Made by a program: the position numbers and the translations under genes. The notes below the pieces were generated by a model, which did no database searches, was not told where the DNA came from, and was given only the letters and a program-made list of their open reading frames with translations. This document shows, one piece after another, positions 1 to 8,060 of a DNA stretch of 64,000 bases. The DNA is from G963665925 sp050596425 (GTDB lineage Bacteria > Bacillota > Clostridia > Peptostreptococcales > Acidaminobacteraceae), in the NCBI RefSeq assembly GCF_050596425.1, contig NZ_CP192292.1, forward strand, positions 3,286,001 through 3,350,000, written 5' to 3'. Positions within the stretch are counted from its first letter, which is position 1; each line of letters opens with the position of its first letter.

Positions 1-70
1 TAGCACCCCCATATAATGATTACGAATTATTCAATCATTTTACGTTTAATTAAAGAAGGGGATGTTACAT

Positions 71-1264
71 ATGACTTTGACTCTAGACATGATTCAGTCT
101 ATGGCACTGGCGGTTGTTATCCTAATGGCGGGTCAAGCTATTAGAAAACGCGTGTCTTTTCTGGAACGATTCTGTATTCCTGCACCGGTAATCGGGGGGA
201 TTATCTTTGCACTCTTCACCCTTGTTATGAAACAAACGGGTGTCCTTGAATTCCAATTTGATACAACACTACAAAAAGTGTTTATGACTGCTTTCTTTAC
301 AACAGTGGGCTTCACTGCAAGCTTCAAGCTTCTTAAAAAGGGCGGTAAGCAGGTAATGATTTTCCTCATACTTGCAATTGTTCTAGTCTGTATGCAAAAT
401 GTTGTCGGTGTTGGTTTCGCTAAGGTATTTGGCATTAACCCACTCATCGGACTCTCTACTGGGTCAGTTCCAATGACAGGCGGACATGGCACATCTGGTG
501 CCTACGCACCTGTTTTTGAAAACGCTGGTGCAACGGGTGCAAATGCTGTTGCTATGGCTTCTGCAACTTTTGGTCTTATTGCCGGTTCCCTTATTGGTGG
601 ACCTCTTGGCAAAAAACTTATTGAAAAACACGATTTATTGTCTAAGAAAACGTCTTCACAGGTTTCGGATGCTCAAAATGAGACAGAAGAAGTTAACCTT
701 GTGAGTTCCAGTAGATTTCTAGGTGCAGCTTGTCAAATTATTGTGGCAATGGGGCTTGGTACTATTGTTTCTGCCCTGCTTTCAAAGACAGGTATGACAT
801 TCCCACCGTATATTGGTGCCATGTTTGCTGCAGCTATTATTAGAAACATTTCTGACGCTTCATCAAACTTTAAAATCAACAGCTTGGAAATTGATGTGAT
901 CGGTGAAACATCCCTTTCAATTTTCCTAGCCATGGCACTTATGAGTCTAAAGTTATGGCAGCTTGCTGACCTTGCAGGTCCAATGCTTGTTATGCTTGTT
1001 GCTCAAGTCACTTTAATGGGTCTGTTTGCATACTTTGTAACATTCAATGTTATGGGTCGTGACTACGAGGCTGCTGTTATGGCATGTGGTCACTGCGGTT
1101 TTGGTATGGGTGCAACACCAAATGCCATGGCAAATATGAGTGCCCTTACACAAAAGTACGAAGTGGCTCCTGCGGCATTCTTCATTCTACCGCTTGTGGG
1201 CAGTCTGTTTATTGACTTCTTTAATGCCGCTATCATCACTGGTTTTATGAACTTATTCGTATAG
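71..1264 (+). CDS. gltS: Sodium/glutamate symporter, GltS family
   Basis: Secondary carrier predicted to import glutamate with Na+ through the cytoplasmic membrane. The 397-residue protein is hydrophobic throughout. It has the two-fold arrangement of GltS, with Gly/Ala/Met-rich segments such as VPMTGGHGTSGAYAP in the first half and CGHCGFGMGATPNAMANM in the second, and its length is normal for the family. An upstream in-frame ATG at 62 abuts the AAGAAGGGG ribosome binding site, so the ATG at 71, about 9 bases downstream, is the better start. It is monocistronic and ends at a strong hairpin. Confidence 0.93.
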   Translation: MTLTLDMIQSMALAVVILMAGQAIRKRVSFLERFCIPAPVIGGIIFALFTLVMKQTGVLEFQFDTTLQKVFMTAFFTTVGFTASFKLLKKGGKQVMIFLILAIVLVCMQNVVGVGFAKVFGINPLIGLSTGSVPMTGGHGTSGAYAPVFENAGATGANAVAMASATFGLIAGSLIGGPLGKKLIEKHDLLSKKTSSQVSDAQNETEEVNLVSSSRFLGAACQIIVAMGLGTIVSALLSKTGMTFPPYIGAMFAAAIIRNISDASSNFKINSLEIDVIGETSLSIFLAMALMSLKLWQLADLAGPMLVMLVAQVTLMGLFAYFVTFNVMGRDYEAAVMACGHCGFGMGATPNAMANMSALTQKYEVAPAAFFILPLVGSLFIDFFNAAIITGFMNLFV

Positions 1265-1321
1265 CCCCCAACCCATAGACTCCAGTATGGGATGCAGTGA
1301 GTGGATATTCTACTCCTATAA

Positions 1322-1351
1322 AAAGAGCACTGGCCATGGCCAGTGCTCTTT
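1322..1351. terminator. Bidirectional hairpin terminator after gltS
   Basis: A near-perfect palindrome with arms AAAGAGCACTGGCC and GGCCAGTGCTCTTT lies between gltS (plus) and the flavodoxin gene (minus). T-rich sequence follows on the plus side and the arms end in A/T runs, so it can serve both convergent transcripts. Confidence 0.8.
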
Positions 1352-1417
1352 ATTCTTGTTTCGATCATTATTTTTGATCGTAAAGTTTCTTCTATTTTTT
1401 GTCTTCTAATCAGCTTT

Positions 1418-1918
1418 CTACCCTTCCTTAAACTTACCGGCAAGCTCTTTCGTCCAGTTCTCTATTTGCACCCAGTCTCTTTGGTCACTAGGCGTTCCCT
1501 TAGGAACACCGAACACAAATCTCAGAACCCCTGGAAGTTCTCCATCAACTTTACCTCCAAAAACACCCGTTTTAACAGGAGGCACTTGTTTACTTACCGC
1601 ATCAAAAGCCTTATTGATTTGCTTTCTCCACATTTTACGACCCAAAACAGCTGTATAGGATAGGGAGAAATAAGCTGTTTTCTTATCCTGAAGATCCATT
1701 TGGTGTATGCCTATAAAGTTAACAGCATCATCAACCCACTTCATTCCGTTTATGGGTGCCCCTATAACAACACAGTCATAGTCATTAACATTTGCAATGG
1801 CATCCACATTTTTTACATCTACATCAAAGTCCTCTTTCTTAAGTGTCTCAGTCATAAATTCCGCAACTTCTTTTGTCGAACCTTGCTTACTCGCATAGGC
1901 TATCAAAACACGTGTCAT
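1418..1918 (-). CDS. Flavodoxin-domain protein
   Basis: A 166-residue single-domain flavodoxin-like protein, expected to bind FMN and act in electron transfer or in protoporphyrinogen oxidation as HemG does. The N-terminal YASKQGSTKEVAEF is the phosphate-binding loop (T/S-x-G-x-T type), followed by the GAPINGMKW segment where the isoalloxazine ring normally sits. The start has a strong AGGAGG site. The family includes flavodoxins, menaquinone-dependent protoporphyrinogen oxidases and unassigned relatives, and no heme genes are nearby to decide. Confidence 0.8.
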   Translation of the reverse strand: MTRVLIAYASKQGSTKEVAEFMTETLKKEDFDVDVKNVDAIANVNDYDCVVIGAPINGMKWVDDAVNFIGIHQMDLQDKKTAYFSLSYTAVLGRKMWRKQINKAFDAVSKQVPPVKTGVFGGKVDGELPGVLRFVFGVPKGTPSDQRDWVQIENWTKELAGKFKEG

Positions 1919-1960
1919 TTCATTCCCTCCTATTATATTTTGTCTGGACCCTATTATTAT

Positions 1961-2518
1961 TTATAGCGTGATATTCATTTCATCTAGGGACTTGTGCCAA
2001 ACCATATGGTGGTTTCCAACAGCCCATTTGTCAATATCTATATAAGATGCTTGTCCCAACTTTTTTGTCCAGATGACCTGAGCACTTTTGTAACCACTGT
2101 CTAGGCAAAATGACTCCTGACCTCGAGCCAGCAGGGTCAGATACATGGCATTCATTAGTTTTGATCCTATGCCTTGCTTTTGAAAATCGGGATGCACATA
2201 AACAGGTCCAATTTCTAATACATCATTCAAAGCACCATTTGTGCTTTCTTCAATAAGCTCATTGCTTGGACCAATGCCTATGATTCCAGCAATTCTGTTT
2301 TCTACAAGTGCTATGAGAAAGTATCTTTTCTCTCCGTTTGACTCCAAATCTTCCATAAGAAATGCTTGTTTTCCACTAATTTCTTCAGCTTTTAGATCTG
2401 GAAGGTCAATGTCATTGAGTTCAAAAACAAACTCAATGGTATCTTCAAATAATTTTTTCAAGGCTTGTGCATCTTCATGTCGCGGCCTTCTTATGATAAC
2501 CGACTTGTTCTTTTCCAT
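1961..2518 (-). CDS. GNAT N-acetyltransferase
   Basis: A 185-residue single GNAT domain predicted to transfer acetyl from acetyl-CoA to an amine. Motif A is clear (YVHPDFQKQGIGSKLM, the Q-x-x-G-x-G acetyl-CoA pyrophosphate loop), and the C-terminal ARGQESFCLDSG and Tyr-rich strand fit the fold. It is divergent from the NUDIX gene at 2722. The substrate cannot be inferred. Confidence 0.85.
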   Translation of the reverse strand: MEKNKSVIIRRPRHEDAQALKKLFEDTIEFVFELNDIDLPDLKAEEISGKQAFLMEDLESNGEKRYFLIALVENRIAGIIGIGPSNELIEESTNGALNDVLEIGPVYVHPDFQKQGIGSKLMNAMYLTLLARGQESFCLDSGYKSAQVIWTKKLGQASYIDIDKWAVGNHHMVWHKSLDEMNITL

Positions 2519-2570
2519 AATACCCTCCCCGAAATTTTTCTCTCATTTCTCTTTTATATGCCCATAAATC

Positions 2571-2579
2571 TGCTATAAT
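2571..2579 (+). promoter_or_regulatory. Extended -10 promoter element upstream of NUDIX gene
   Basis: TGCTATAAT is an extended -10 (TGn-TATAAT) on the plus strand in the divergent spacer, about 140 bases before the NUDIX start. No clear -35 is seen, which extended -10 promoters tolerate. The long leader that would result has no recognised riboswitch. Confidence 0.45.
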
Positions 2580-2721
2580 GTTATGGTTGTTTAAAATAAT
2601 ACATTTTCTTAGGTGCTTTCAAAATTTCTATTTGGATTGCCACATGCTCTAAATGACTCATACGATATAAAGTATTTGTAGTTTTTTTGTATATCACCAA
2701 GATTGACTGGAGTTCTTATAA

Positions 2722-3258
2722 ATGAGATTGATTCATAAACACACCAATGAAGCTGTTGCAAAAATACAAGAACCTGTTATTTATGAACGGGCAGCTGCAC
2801 GAGGCATAATACTTGATGGAGAAGATATTCTGCTCATTTACACAAAACGTTACAACGACTATAGTTTCCCTGGTGGCGGTGTCGATTCAGGTGAAGACCT
2901 AATGCACGGATTGCTTCGAGAGCTTTCTGAAGAAACTGGTGCCCAAAACATTGTAGTCAAAGAGGCTTTTGGTGCTTATGAAGAGTACAGACCTTCCTAT
3001 TATGAAGGATCCGATGTTGTCCACATGCTCTCTTATTTTTATGTTTGCAGCGCTGACAGGAAACTCGGTAAAGCCCACCCCGAAGACTATGAGATCAAAA
3101 ACGGTTCTGAACCTGTTTGGGTCAACATCTATGAAGCCATCGCCCATAATCAAAAGGTTATGGATGATAAAGAAGACTCTATGGGACTGTCCATTGATCG
3201 TGAAACGAGAGTCCTCAAGTTAATTGTAGATGAACTCCTAGATGCAACTGATGAATAA
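2722..3258 (+). CDS. NUDIX hydrolase
   Basis: A 178-residue NUDIX-fold hydrolase predicted to cleave a nucleoside diphosphate linked to another moiety. The Nudix box runs from FPGGGVDSGEDLMHGLLRE into LSEETGA, with the expected G-x5-E-x7-R-E-x2-E-E-x-G residues. A GGAG site precedes the ATG. The N-terminal 20 residues lie outside the core domain. It is followed by its own terminator, so it is probably monocistronic. The substrate is unknown. Confidence 0.9.
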   Translation: MRLIHKHTNEAVAKIQEPVIYERAAARGIILDGEDILLIYTKRYNDYSFPGGGVDSGEDLMHGLLRELSEETGAQNIVVKEAFGAYEEYRPSYYEGSDVVHMLSYFYVCSADRKLGKAHPEDYEIKNGSEPVWVNIYEAIAHNQKVMDDKEDSMGLSIDRETRVLKLIVDELLDATDE

Positions 3259-3270
3259 ACTCTACCACGG

Positions 3271-3328
3271 ACTATGATGAAGACCTTGATTGGCTAAATG
3301 CAAATCATGTCTTCTATCATAGTTTTTT
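3271..3328 (+). terminator. Rho-independent terminator of the NUDIX gene
   Basis: Arms ACTATGATGAAGAC and GTCTTCTATCATAGT pair with one bulge and are followed by TTTTTT on the plus strand, just after the NUDIX stop codon. Confidence 0.75.
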
Positions 3329-3378
3329 ACTGTTATACATCAATTCCTGGGCTGATGGTTGATCAAGCACTATATTGT

Positions 3379-3864
3379 TCAAAATTTAGCTTGTTTTTCA
3401 TATGTATAATAAGTATAGGGAATACTGGCATCATCCACTCTTTTTTTATAAGTCACTTCATAAGCTTGTCTATTGAAGTTCGGATAGTATATATCCCCCT
3501 CTATAGCATGGTCTAGTTCCGTTACATAAAGTCTTTTGCATTTATCAATGGTATTGTGGTAGAGCTGTCCGCCACCCGCAATAAAGACTTCATCCTGTCC
3601 TTGACAGTGTTCCAGGGCATCATCCACTGAATTGAAAACAATATAATCATCTGAATTCTCCGTCAATGATTTCGAAATAATGATGATTTCCCGCCCTTTT
3701 AAGTGTCCACCTAAGGACTCATAGGTTTTCCTCCCCATAATAACAGTTTTGTTCATCGTCAAATCTCGAAAACGTTTTTGCTCTCCTGGTATTCTCCAAG
3801 GTATATCATTTTCTTTACCAATAACGTGGTTTTTAGCTATGGCAACAATTTGAGATATAACCAT
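3379..3864 (-). CDS. folA: Dihydrofolate reductase
   Basis: A 161-residue DHFR that reduces dihydrofolate to tetrahydrofolate with NADPH. Seen: the N-terminal IVAIAKNHVIG, DIPWRIPGEQKRF (substrate site), VIMGRKTYESLGG (NADPH site) and FIAGGGQLY (GG nucleotide loop). The acidic substrate-site residue is Glu28 within GEQ instead of the Asp usual in bacterial chromosomal enzymes. Mobile DfrA1-type trimethoprim-resistant enzymes share this feature. There is no neighbouring thymidylate synthase. Whether this is the housekeeping copy cannot be told from one window. Confidence 0.92.
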   Translation of the reverse strand: MVISQIVAIAKNHVIGKENDIPWRIPGEQKRFRDLTMNKTVIMGRKTYESLGGHLKGREIIIISKSLTENSDDYIVFNSVDDALEHCQGQDEVFIAGGGQLYHNTIDKCKRLYVTELDHAIEGDIYYPNFNRQAYEVTYKKRVDDASIPYTYYTYEKQAKF

Positions 3865-3999
3865 ATTGTTTCCCCCTTTAATTCATGTCAGACGCTTCTA
3901 GTCATGGTTTCATGTAATATTTTACCATGATTTTTTCTCGCTTGTAGGGTCATTCTTTAAAATTGACGAATATTTTTAATATTTCTTCTCTTTCATATA

Positions 4000-4028
4000 T
4001 TGACATTACCATAGTTTTACTTTACACT
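4000..4028 (+). promoter_or_regulatory. Sigma-A type promoter of the T-box/aspS transcript
   Basis: TTGACA (4000-4005) and TACACT (4023-4028) are separated by 17 bases, a near-consensus vegetative promoter. It places the transcript start near 4035, just before stem I of the T-box leader. Confidence 0.75.
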
Positions 4029-4034
4029 AACTAA

Positions 4035-4265
4035 AACCGATGATTGGAACAGTACCTTTTATGAGAAACCTTAGCGAGTGGGATTTGGTGAAAGCCCATG
4101 TGGACAATATTTGGGAATGACATCCAGGAGGTGTTTGCGTGAATGTCTAGTAGTGCAAACCGGCTAACCACCGTTATCTGGACCAAAGAGGACTTGTTTC
4201 AAAGTCAATTAGGATGGTACCGCGGATAGACATTCGCTCCTGCATGGGAGTGGGTGTTTTTTTAT
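4035..4265 (+). promoter_or_regulatory. T-box riboswitch leader with terminator
   Basis: A tRNA-sensing T-box leader. Seen in order: an AGTA motif (4051-4054), the distal stem I pattern GCGAGTGGGATTTGGTGAAAG, the specifier region GGGAATGACATCCAGGAG, then the T-box AGGATGGTACCGCGG (4211-4225). A terminator follows, formed by CGCTCC and GGGAGTG and ending in a T run (4235-4263). By analogy with known leaders (GAA-N-codon-AUCC), the specifier is GAC (Asp, 4119-4121). It is directly preceded by AAU (Asn, 4116-4118). Both tRNAs are substrates of a non-discriminating AspRS, which fits the gene controlled. Confidence 0.9.
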
Positions 4266-4340
4266 TTTTCGAGCTTGCAAAGACTTTGCAGGATACTGGA
4301 TGAAGTAATTAATGGACCTAACCTGACTTTTGAAGACAGT

Positions 4341-4403
4341 TGAAAAAGGGTGGCACCGCGTATAATACGCCCCTTGAAACCAGACAAGTTTTTATGGAGG
4401 TGC
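4341..4403 (+). promoter_or_regulatory. Second, truncated T-box/antiterminator unit before aspS
   Basis: A second canonical T-box, AGGGTGGCACCGCG (4347-4360), pairs with TACGCCCCTT (4366-4375) as an antiterminator-like helix. No second stem I can fit in the roughly 75 bases after the first terminator, and no U-tailed terminator follows. Its UGGC bulge suits a tRNA with discriminator G (Asn or Asp), while the first unit has UGGU. GCACC (4353-4357) can pair with GGTGC of the ribosome binding site (4399-4403), so translational control is possible. It may also be a remnant. Confidence 0.6.
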
Positions 4404-4406
4404 ACA

Positions 4407-5696
4407 ATGAAAAGAACAATGATTAAAGCCTTACAAACAAAAGAGAATCAAGTGGTTAAAGTGAGCGGATGGGTTCATAGAATAAGAAAATTAAAATCTG
4501 TCGTATTTGTCATACTGCGTGACAGAAGCGGTCTTGTCCAGCTCATTATGAGTCCTGAATCGTTCAAGAAAACATCCCTAAAATTAGAGGCTGTTATAGA
4601 AGTGACTGGGAAAGTCGCAAGCAGTCCAAATAAGTACGGTCCATTTGAAATACATGTTGAGTCTCTTAATCTTTTAAGTGAGGTCGAGGAAGACCTTCCC
4701 CTTCAAATAAACGGAGATAAGGTTGACAGTGGCCTTGAAAGCATTTTGAATCACAGGGTCTTGTCCCTACGTCACAGTCATGAATCTGCGATTTTTAAAA
4801 TACAGGCAGCTATTGGCCAGGCCTTTGAAAGTTTCTTGCGAGAAGCTGATTTTATACAAATTCATACCCCTAAGCTAGTAAAGGAAGGGGCTGAAGGGGG
4901 ATCTAATGTTTTCTCTTTGGACTATTTTGGCGAAACCGCCTATCTGGCCCAAAGTCCACAATTTTATAAGCAAATGATGGTTGCTAGTGGCCTTGAAAGG
5001 GTTTTTGAAATCGGTTCTGTATTCCGTGCAGAAAGCCATAGCACGTCAAGGCATTTGAATGAATATATCAGTCTGGATCTTGAAATGGGATTTATTGAGT
5101 GCGAATCTGAACTTATGGATTTAGAAACCCAGCTGCTCAAACACATTATGGATCATTTACAAGCCCAGTGTTTACATGAACTTGAACTGCTCTCGGTCAC
5201 ACTGCCCCAGGTTCCAAGTCAAATTCCAACCCTCAAGCTCAGTGAAGCCATTGAAATACTGAAATCAGAGTACGGAAAGACAGAACTAGAGGGGGACCTT
5301 GACCCGGAAGGCGAAAAAATGATTGCAGAGCACATTTTTAATACGACCGGTTCAGACTTTGTCTTTTTAACGCATTATCCAAGGTCTAAGCGCCCTATGT
5401 ACACCCTGCCCGCCGGAGAAACAGAAACCCATAGTTTTGACCTTCTCTTCAAGGGGTTAGAAATCACAACAGGTGGACTGCGTATCCACACATACAAACA
5501 CTTGGTTGATAGCATGATCAATAAGGGCCTTGCGCCAGAAAATTATAAGGCCTATCTTGAAACTTTCAAGTACGGTGCCCCACCACATGGCGGCCTGGCA
5601 ATTGGCCTTGAACGCTTGACAGCACAGTTGTTGGGGCTGAAAAACGTCAGACGGGCATCGCTATTCCCAAGGGACTGCAACCGCTTGACACCTTAA
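4407..5696 (+). CDS. aspS: Aspartyl-tRNA synthetase, archaeal type (probably non-discriminating)
   Basis: A class IIb aminoacyl-tRNA synthetase of 429 residues. An N-terminal OB-fold anticodon-binding domain (KVSGWVHRIRKLK...LRDRSG) is followed by the catalytic core with motif 2 (FRAESHSTSRHLNEY) and motif 3 (GGLAIGLERL). The C-terminus, LFPRDCNRLTP, is that of archaeal AspRS, not AsnRS or the longer bacterial AspRS with a GAD domain. Firmicutes carrying this type (AspS2) usually charge both tRNA-Asp and tRNA-Asn and rely on GatCAB, which is not in this window. The start is the ATG at 4407 after GGAGG. Confidence 0.88.
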   Translation: MKRTMIKALQTKENQVVKVSGWVHRIRKLKSVVFVILRDRSGLVQLIMSPESFKKTSLKLEAVIEVTGKVASSPNKYGPFEIHVESLNLLSEVEEDLPLQINGDKVDSGLESILNHRVLSLRHSHESAIFKIQAAIGQAFESFLREADFIQIHTPKLVKEGAEGGSNVFSLDYFGETAYLAQSPQFYKQMMVASGLERVFEIGSVFRAESHSTSRHLNEYISLDLEMGFIECESELMDLETQLLKHIMDHLQAQCLHELELLSVTLPQVPSQIPTLKLSEAIEILKSEYGKTELEGDLDPEGEKMIAEHIFNTTGSDFVFLTHYPRSKRPMYTLPAGETETHSFDLLFKGLEITTGGLRIHTYKHLVDSMINKGLAPENYKAYLETFKYGAPPHGGLAIGLERLTAQLLGLKNVRRASLFPRDCNRLTP

Positions 5697-5717
5697 TACA
5701 AGCTTTAAAACAAAAGA

Positions 5718-5774
5718 CGGGTAAAATCCCCTTAGTTGGTATTTTTTCATACCTCATTAAGGGGATTTTACCCG
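5718..5774. terminator. Long inverted-repeat terminator after aspS
   Basis: Arms CGGGTAAAATCCCCTTA and TAAGGGGATTTTACCCG pair perfectly around a short spacer. T-rich sequence follows on both sides, so it can stop aspS and also minus-strand transcription from the methyltransferase gene. Confidence 0.85.
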
Positions 5775-5892
5775 ATTATACTTTTCTGCTATTGTCATTT
5801 TATAAACTAATTTCATTGAGTTCTGTGAGCCTTCTTCATGACAAGGGGACGCTGTCTATCCCCTATCGTTAATCCTCTTCTCACTTTACTAC

Positions 5893-5972
5893 AGTTTTCT
5901 TTTATTTTATTCTTTTTATTTTATTTTTTATGTTTTGCTTTTTATGTTTTACTTTTTATGTTTTATTTTTTT
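5893..5972. repeat. AT-rich tandem repeat at the 3' end of a methyltransferase gene
   Basis: A degenerate tandem array with units like TTTTTATGTTTTRCTT (about 16 bp) preceded by shorter TTTTATTTTATTC units. It reaches into the last codons of the minus-strand gene at 5963. It looks like slippage-derived sequence without an evident function. Confidence 0.6.
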
Positions 5973-6583
5973 AAGATGTAGTCGATAAAGCCTTGTTTAA
6001 TTTTTTCCCCTTCATGAACTCTTTCCAGAACGCGTCTTTCTTTGGCAAGTATGCTCATATTTTCAAAATAAGTTTCTGCCTCATCCAGCTCAAAATAAGA
6101 GTGTATGACAGGCTCGTCATCCATTTGTTCATACTGGTTGTTGCCTAAGTGCGGTCCCTCACCGCACCGAAAGTCATCAATAGAAAGAAAGTTGACAAAC
6201 ATCAGACCGTCCTTTTTTAAGACCCTTTTCATTTCAGAAACCGACTGAATGATTTGATCTTTTTTCATGTGAAAAATTGAGTTATAAGAATAAACACAAT
6301 CGAATGTCTGGTCTTCAAATGGCAATTTGGTCATGTCACCCTCTTGAATATTTAGTGTTTGACCCATAAACTTTCCATAGTCATTGGCCTTTTCAACTTG
6401 ACTTTGACTAAGGTCAATCCCTTGTGTTTCATATCCGTAACTCTTGAATAAACTAAGCGGAGGCATATTTCCACCCGCACCGCAATCAAGAACCTTTTTT
6501 TGATCTGCATTTATGTGTTCTTCACAGTATAATAGAAAACGGTAGAGGGGGATGTGCCTAAAAACCTTTTGCTTGTTTGTCAT
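5963..6583 (-). CDS. Class I SAM-dependent methyltransferase
   Basis: A 206-residue Rossmann-fold methyltransferase. Motif I is VLDCGAGGNMPPLS, then the acidic ribose-binding residue in GIDLSQSQVEKA, motif II/III LPFEDQTFDCVYSYNSIFHM, and motif post-III RVLKKDGLMFVNFLS. Such stand-alone enzymes often methylate small molecules. It is one of four in the window, and neither context nor sequence gives the substrate. Confidence 0.85.
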   Translation of the reverse strand: MTNKQKVFRHIPLYRFLLYCEEHINADQKKVLDCGAGGNMPPLSLFKSYGYETQGIDLSQSQVEKANDYGKFMGQTLNIQEGDMTKLPFEDQTFDCVYSYNSIFHMKKDQIIQSVSEMKRVLKKDGLMFVNFLSIDDFRCGEGPHLGNNQYEQMDDEPVIHSYFELDEAETYFENMSILAKERRVLERVHEGEKIKQGFIDYILKK

Positions 6584-6634
6584 GTCTTCACCTCGTCTTT
6601 CAATTTTTTTAAATCATCATACTTTTAGAGTGTT

Positions 6635-6672
6635 TCTATTATTATTTTTTCTACTTGTATTATTTTTTCTAC
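6635..6672. repeat. 18-bp tandem duplication
   Basis: TATTATTTTTTCTACTTG occurs twice in direct succession, immediately before palindromic repeat copy 1. Confidence 0.75.
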
Positions 6673-6674
6673 TT

Positions 6675-6793
6675 GAGCGACTTGCAAAATATCATTCAAG
6701 CACCCTTGCTTAACCATCTATAGATATTTAAGAATCAAAAATTCTATAGATGGTTAAGCAAGGGTATATATCTGTAATTTTGCAAGCGCCTGA
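6675..6793. repeat. Palindromic repeat family, copy 1 (orientation A)
   Basis: The element begins GAGCGACTTGCAAAATATC and ends ATTTTGCAAGCGCCTGA, so its termini are imperfect inverted repeats. Inner arms ACCCTTGCTTAACCATCTA and TAGATGGTTAAGCAAGGGT pair perfectly over 23 bp around a TTTAAGAATCAAAAAT core. It is the most symmetric copy and contains no ORF. It lies between a NUDIX-SH3 gene and a methyltransferase gene. Confidence 0.92.
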
Positions 6794-6918
6794 CTAGATT
6801 CATTATTAGTTTTTTACTAGATTCTTTACTAGCTTTTTTACAAAACTAGCTTTTTACAAGCTATTTATGACTTCTTCACAGTTTTACAGCTTGGTTCCAG
6901 CATCCTAGTATCGGTCAC

Positions 6919-7728
6919 CTATATTTCTTTTAGATGATTAAGCGGGGCCCATGCACACTCTGAATCTGCACCCTTTTTCACACACCATATCCAGCCGTTC
7001 AGTTCTTGTTTTTCTAAAAGGACTTCGCCCAAGTTTAAATCAAACTCTTTGGCCGTGTAGTCCTGTGTCAAGACACCCTTTATTCCATCTATGGATATAA
7101 TTTGTTGTGGTATCCAGCCTTCATTGTTTTGACTCTTACAGAAAACCCAGCCTGCCCACTCCCCTTCTGGGTTGGACATTTCTACGCATTCTACACGCTC
7201 GTCTTTTTTGACTGTGATTGGGTTAGGGTATTCAGACTTTCTTGGCTCAACCACTTCATATTCTTTATACTGACAGGGTGTATTCATACGGCAGTGTTCT
7301 TCTGTTTTAAAGACCTTAAGAGCATGTTTCTGGTAAGGCAGCTGCAGTCTGTTTACCGCTTCGTCAATATCAAACCAAATCATTTCATGGTCCTCTTCAA
7401 CCTTGCTATGTAAGTTTTGTCCCAGCTTGGTACAGTAAAAAGTTCCAACGAGTTCATAGTGTTTGTCTTGTGACTTTCCAAGTATAAACTGACCATATTT
7501 TGAAATAGGACATGAAGACTCAATCGAATATCCAAGTTCCTCACTAATTTCTCTTTTTAGGGCCTGATCATGACTTTCCTTGGCTTTGACACCACCACCT
7601 GGTAAAAAATACCCCCTTGGCGTCTTCACCAAGGCGATTTCGTTTTTTTCATTTTGAATAATGGCATAGACACCTTCGCGTAGAATATAGTCTGTGTCAT
7701 TCTCTCTTTCTCCAAAATATGTTGTCAT
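6919..7728 (-). CDS. NUDIX hydrolase fused to two variant SH3 domains
   Basis: A 269-residue two-part protein. Residues about 15-140 form a NUDIX domain with the box FLPGGGVKAKESHDQALKRE and ISEELG. Residues about 155-269 carry two repeats that read as variant SH3 domains: EYEVVEPRKSEYPNPITVKK...GWVFCKSQNNEGWIP, then VLTQDYTAKEFDLNLGEVL...GWIWC. The SH3 part probably binds a ligand or partner. The hydrolase substrate is unknown. Confidence 0.83.
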   Translation of the reverse strand: MTTYFGERENDTDYILREGVYAIIQNEKNEIALVKTPRGYFLPGGGVKAKESHDQALKREISEELGYSIESSCPISKYGQFILGKSQDKHYELVGTFYCTKLGQNLHSKVEEDHEMIWFDIDEAVNRLQLPYQKHALKVFKTEEHCRMNTPCQYKEYEVVEPRKSEYPNPITVKKDERVECVEMSNPEGEWAGWVFCKSQNNEGWIPQQIISIDGIKGVLTQDYTAKEFDLNLGEVLLEKQELNGWIWCVKKGADSECAWAPLNHLKEI

Positions 7729-7865
7729 AGAGTCTCCTTTCTGAAGCTCTAAATACGTCTTGCTTCAAAAACATATTCACTCATTTCGCTTTTTGAATTT
7801 ATTTCACTAATTTAGTGTCATAACATTTTAGCGTCATAACAATTCCAATCTAGTTTCCTTCTTTT

Positions 7866-8060
7866 CTAGTTTCCTTCTTTACACTTTTCAAGCGCTTCAA
7901 TCTTTTTCTCTATGGTCTCCAGTTTTTGTATAGTCGCCTTTTTTTCTTTTCCAGTCTTCACAATATAACGGATAATTGCATATACAAGGGCTAGTAACAG
8001 CAAAGTGTTCATGAGCTGAAAAATCATTGTAAAATCAAACTGAATTAATCCTTTTCTCAT
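7866..8060 (-). CDS. Small single-pass membrane protein
   Basis: 64 residues: one transmembrane helix (about residues 10-32), then a basic segment and a C-terminal charged coiled-coil-like stretch (ATIQKLETIEKKIEALEK). Its ATG overlaps the TGA of the upstream zinc-ribbon gene (ATGA) and has a GGAGG site within that gene, so the two are translationally coupled. It resembles short Firmicutes proteins of the DUF4083 kind, but the function is unknown. Confidence 0.72.
   Translation of the reverse strand: MRKGLIQFDFTMIFQLMNTLLLLALVYAIIRYIVKTGKEKKATIQKLETIEKKIEALEKCKEGN

Noticed and set aside
2607..2690. A ninth degenerate copy of the palindromic repeat (AGGTGCTTTCAAAATTTC near 2610).
   Set aside because: Only the first dozen bases resemble the family; the core and the far end are missing.
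4407..5696. Asparaginyl-tRNA synthetase.
   Set aside because: The C-terminal LFPRDCNRLTP and motif 3 are of archaeal AspRS type, not the FPRTPG-type ending of AsnRS.
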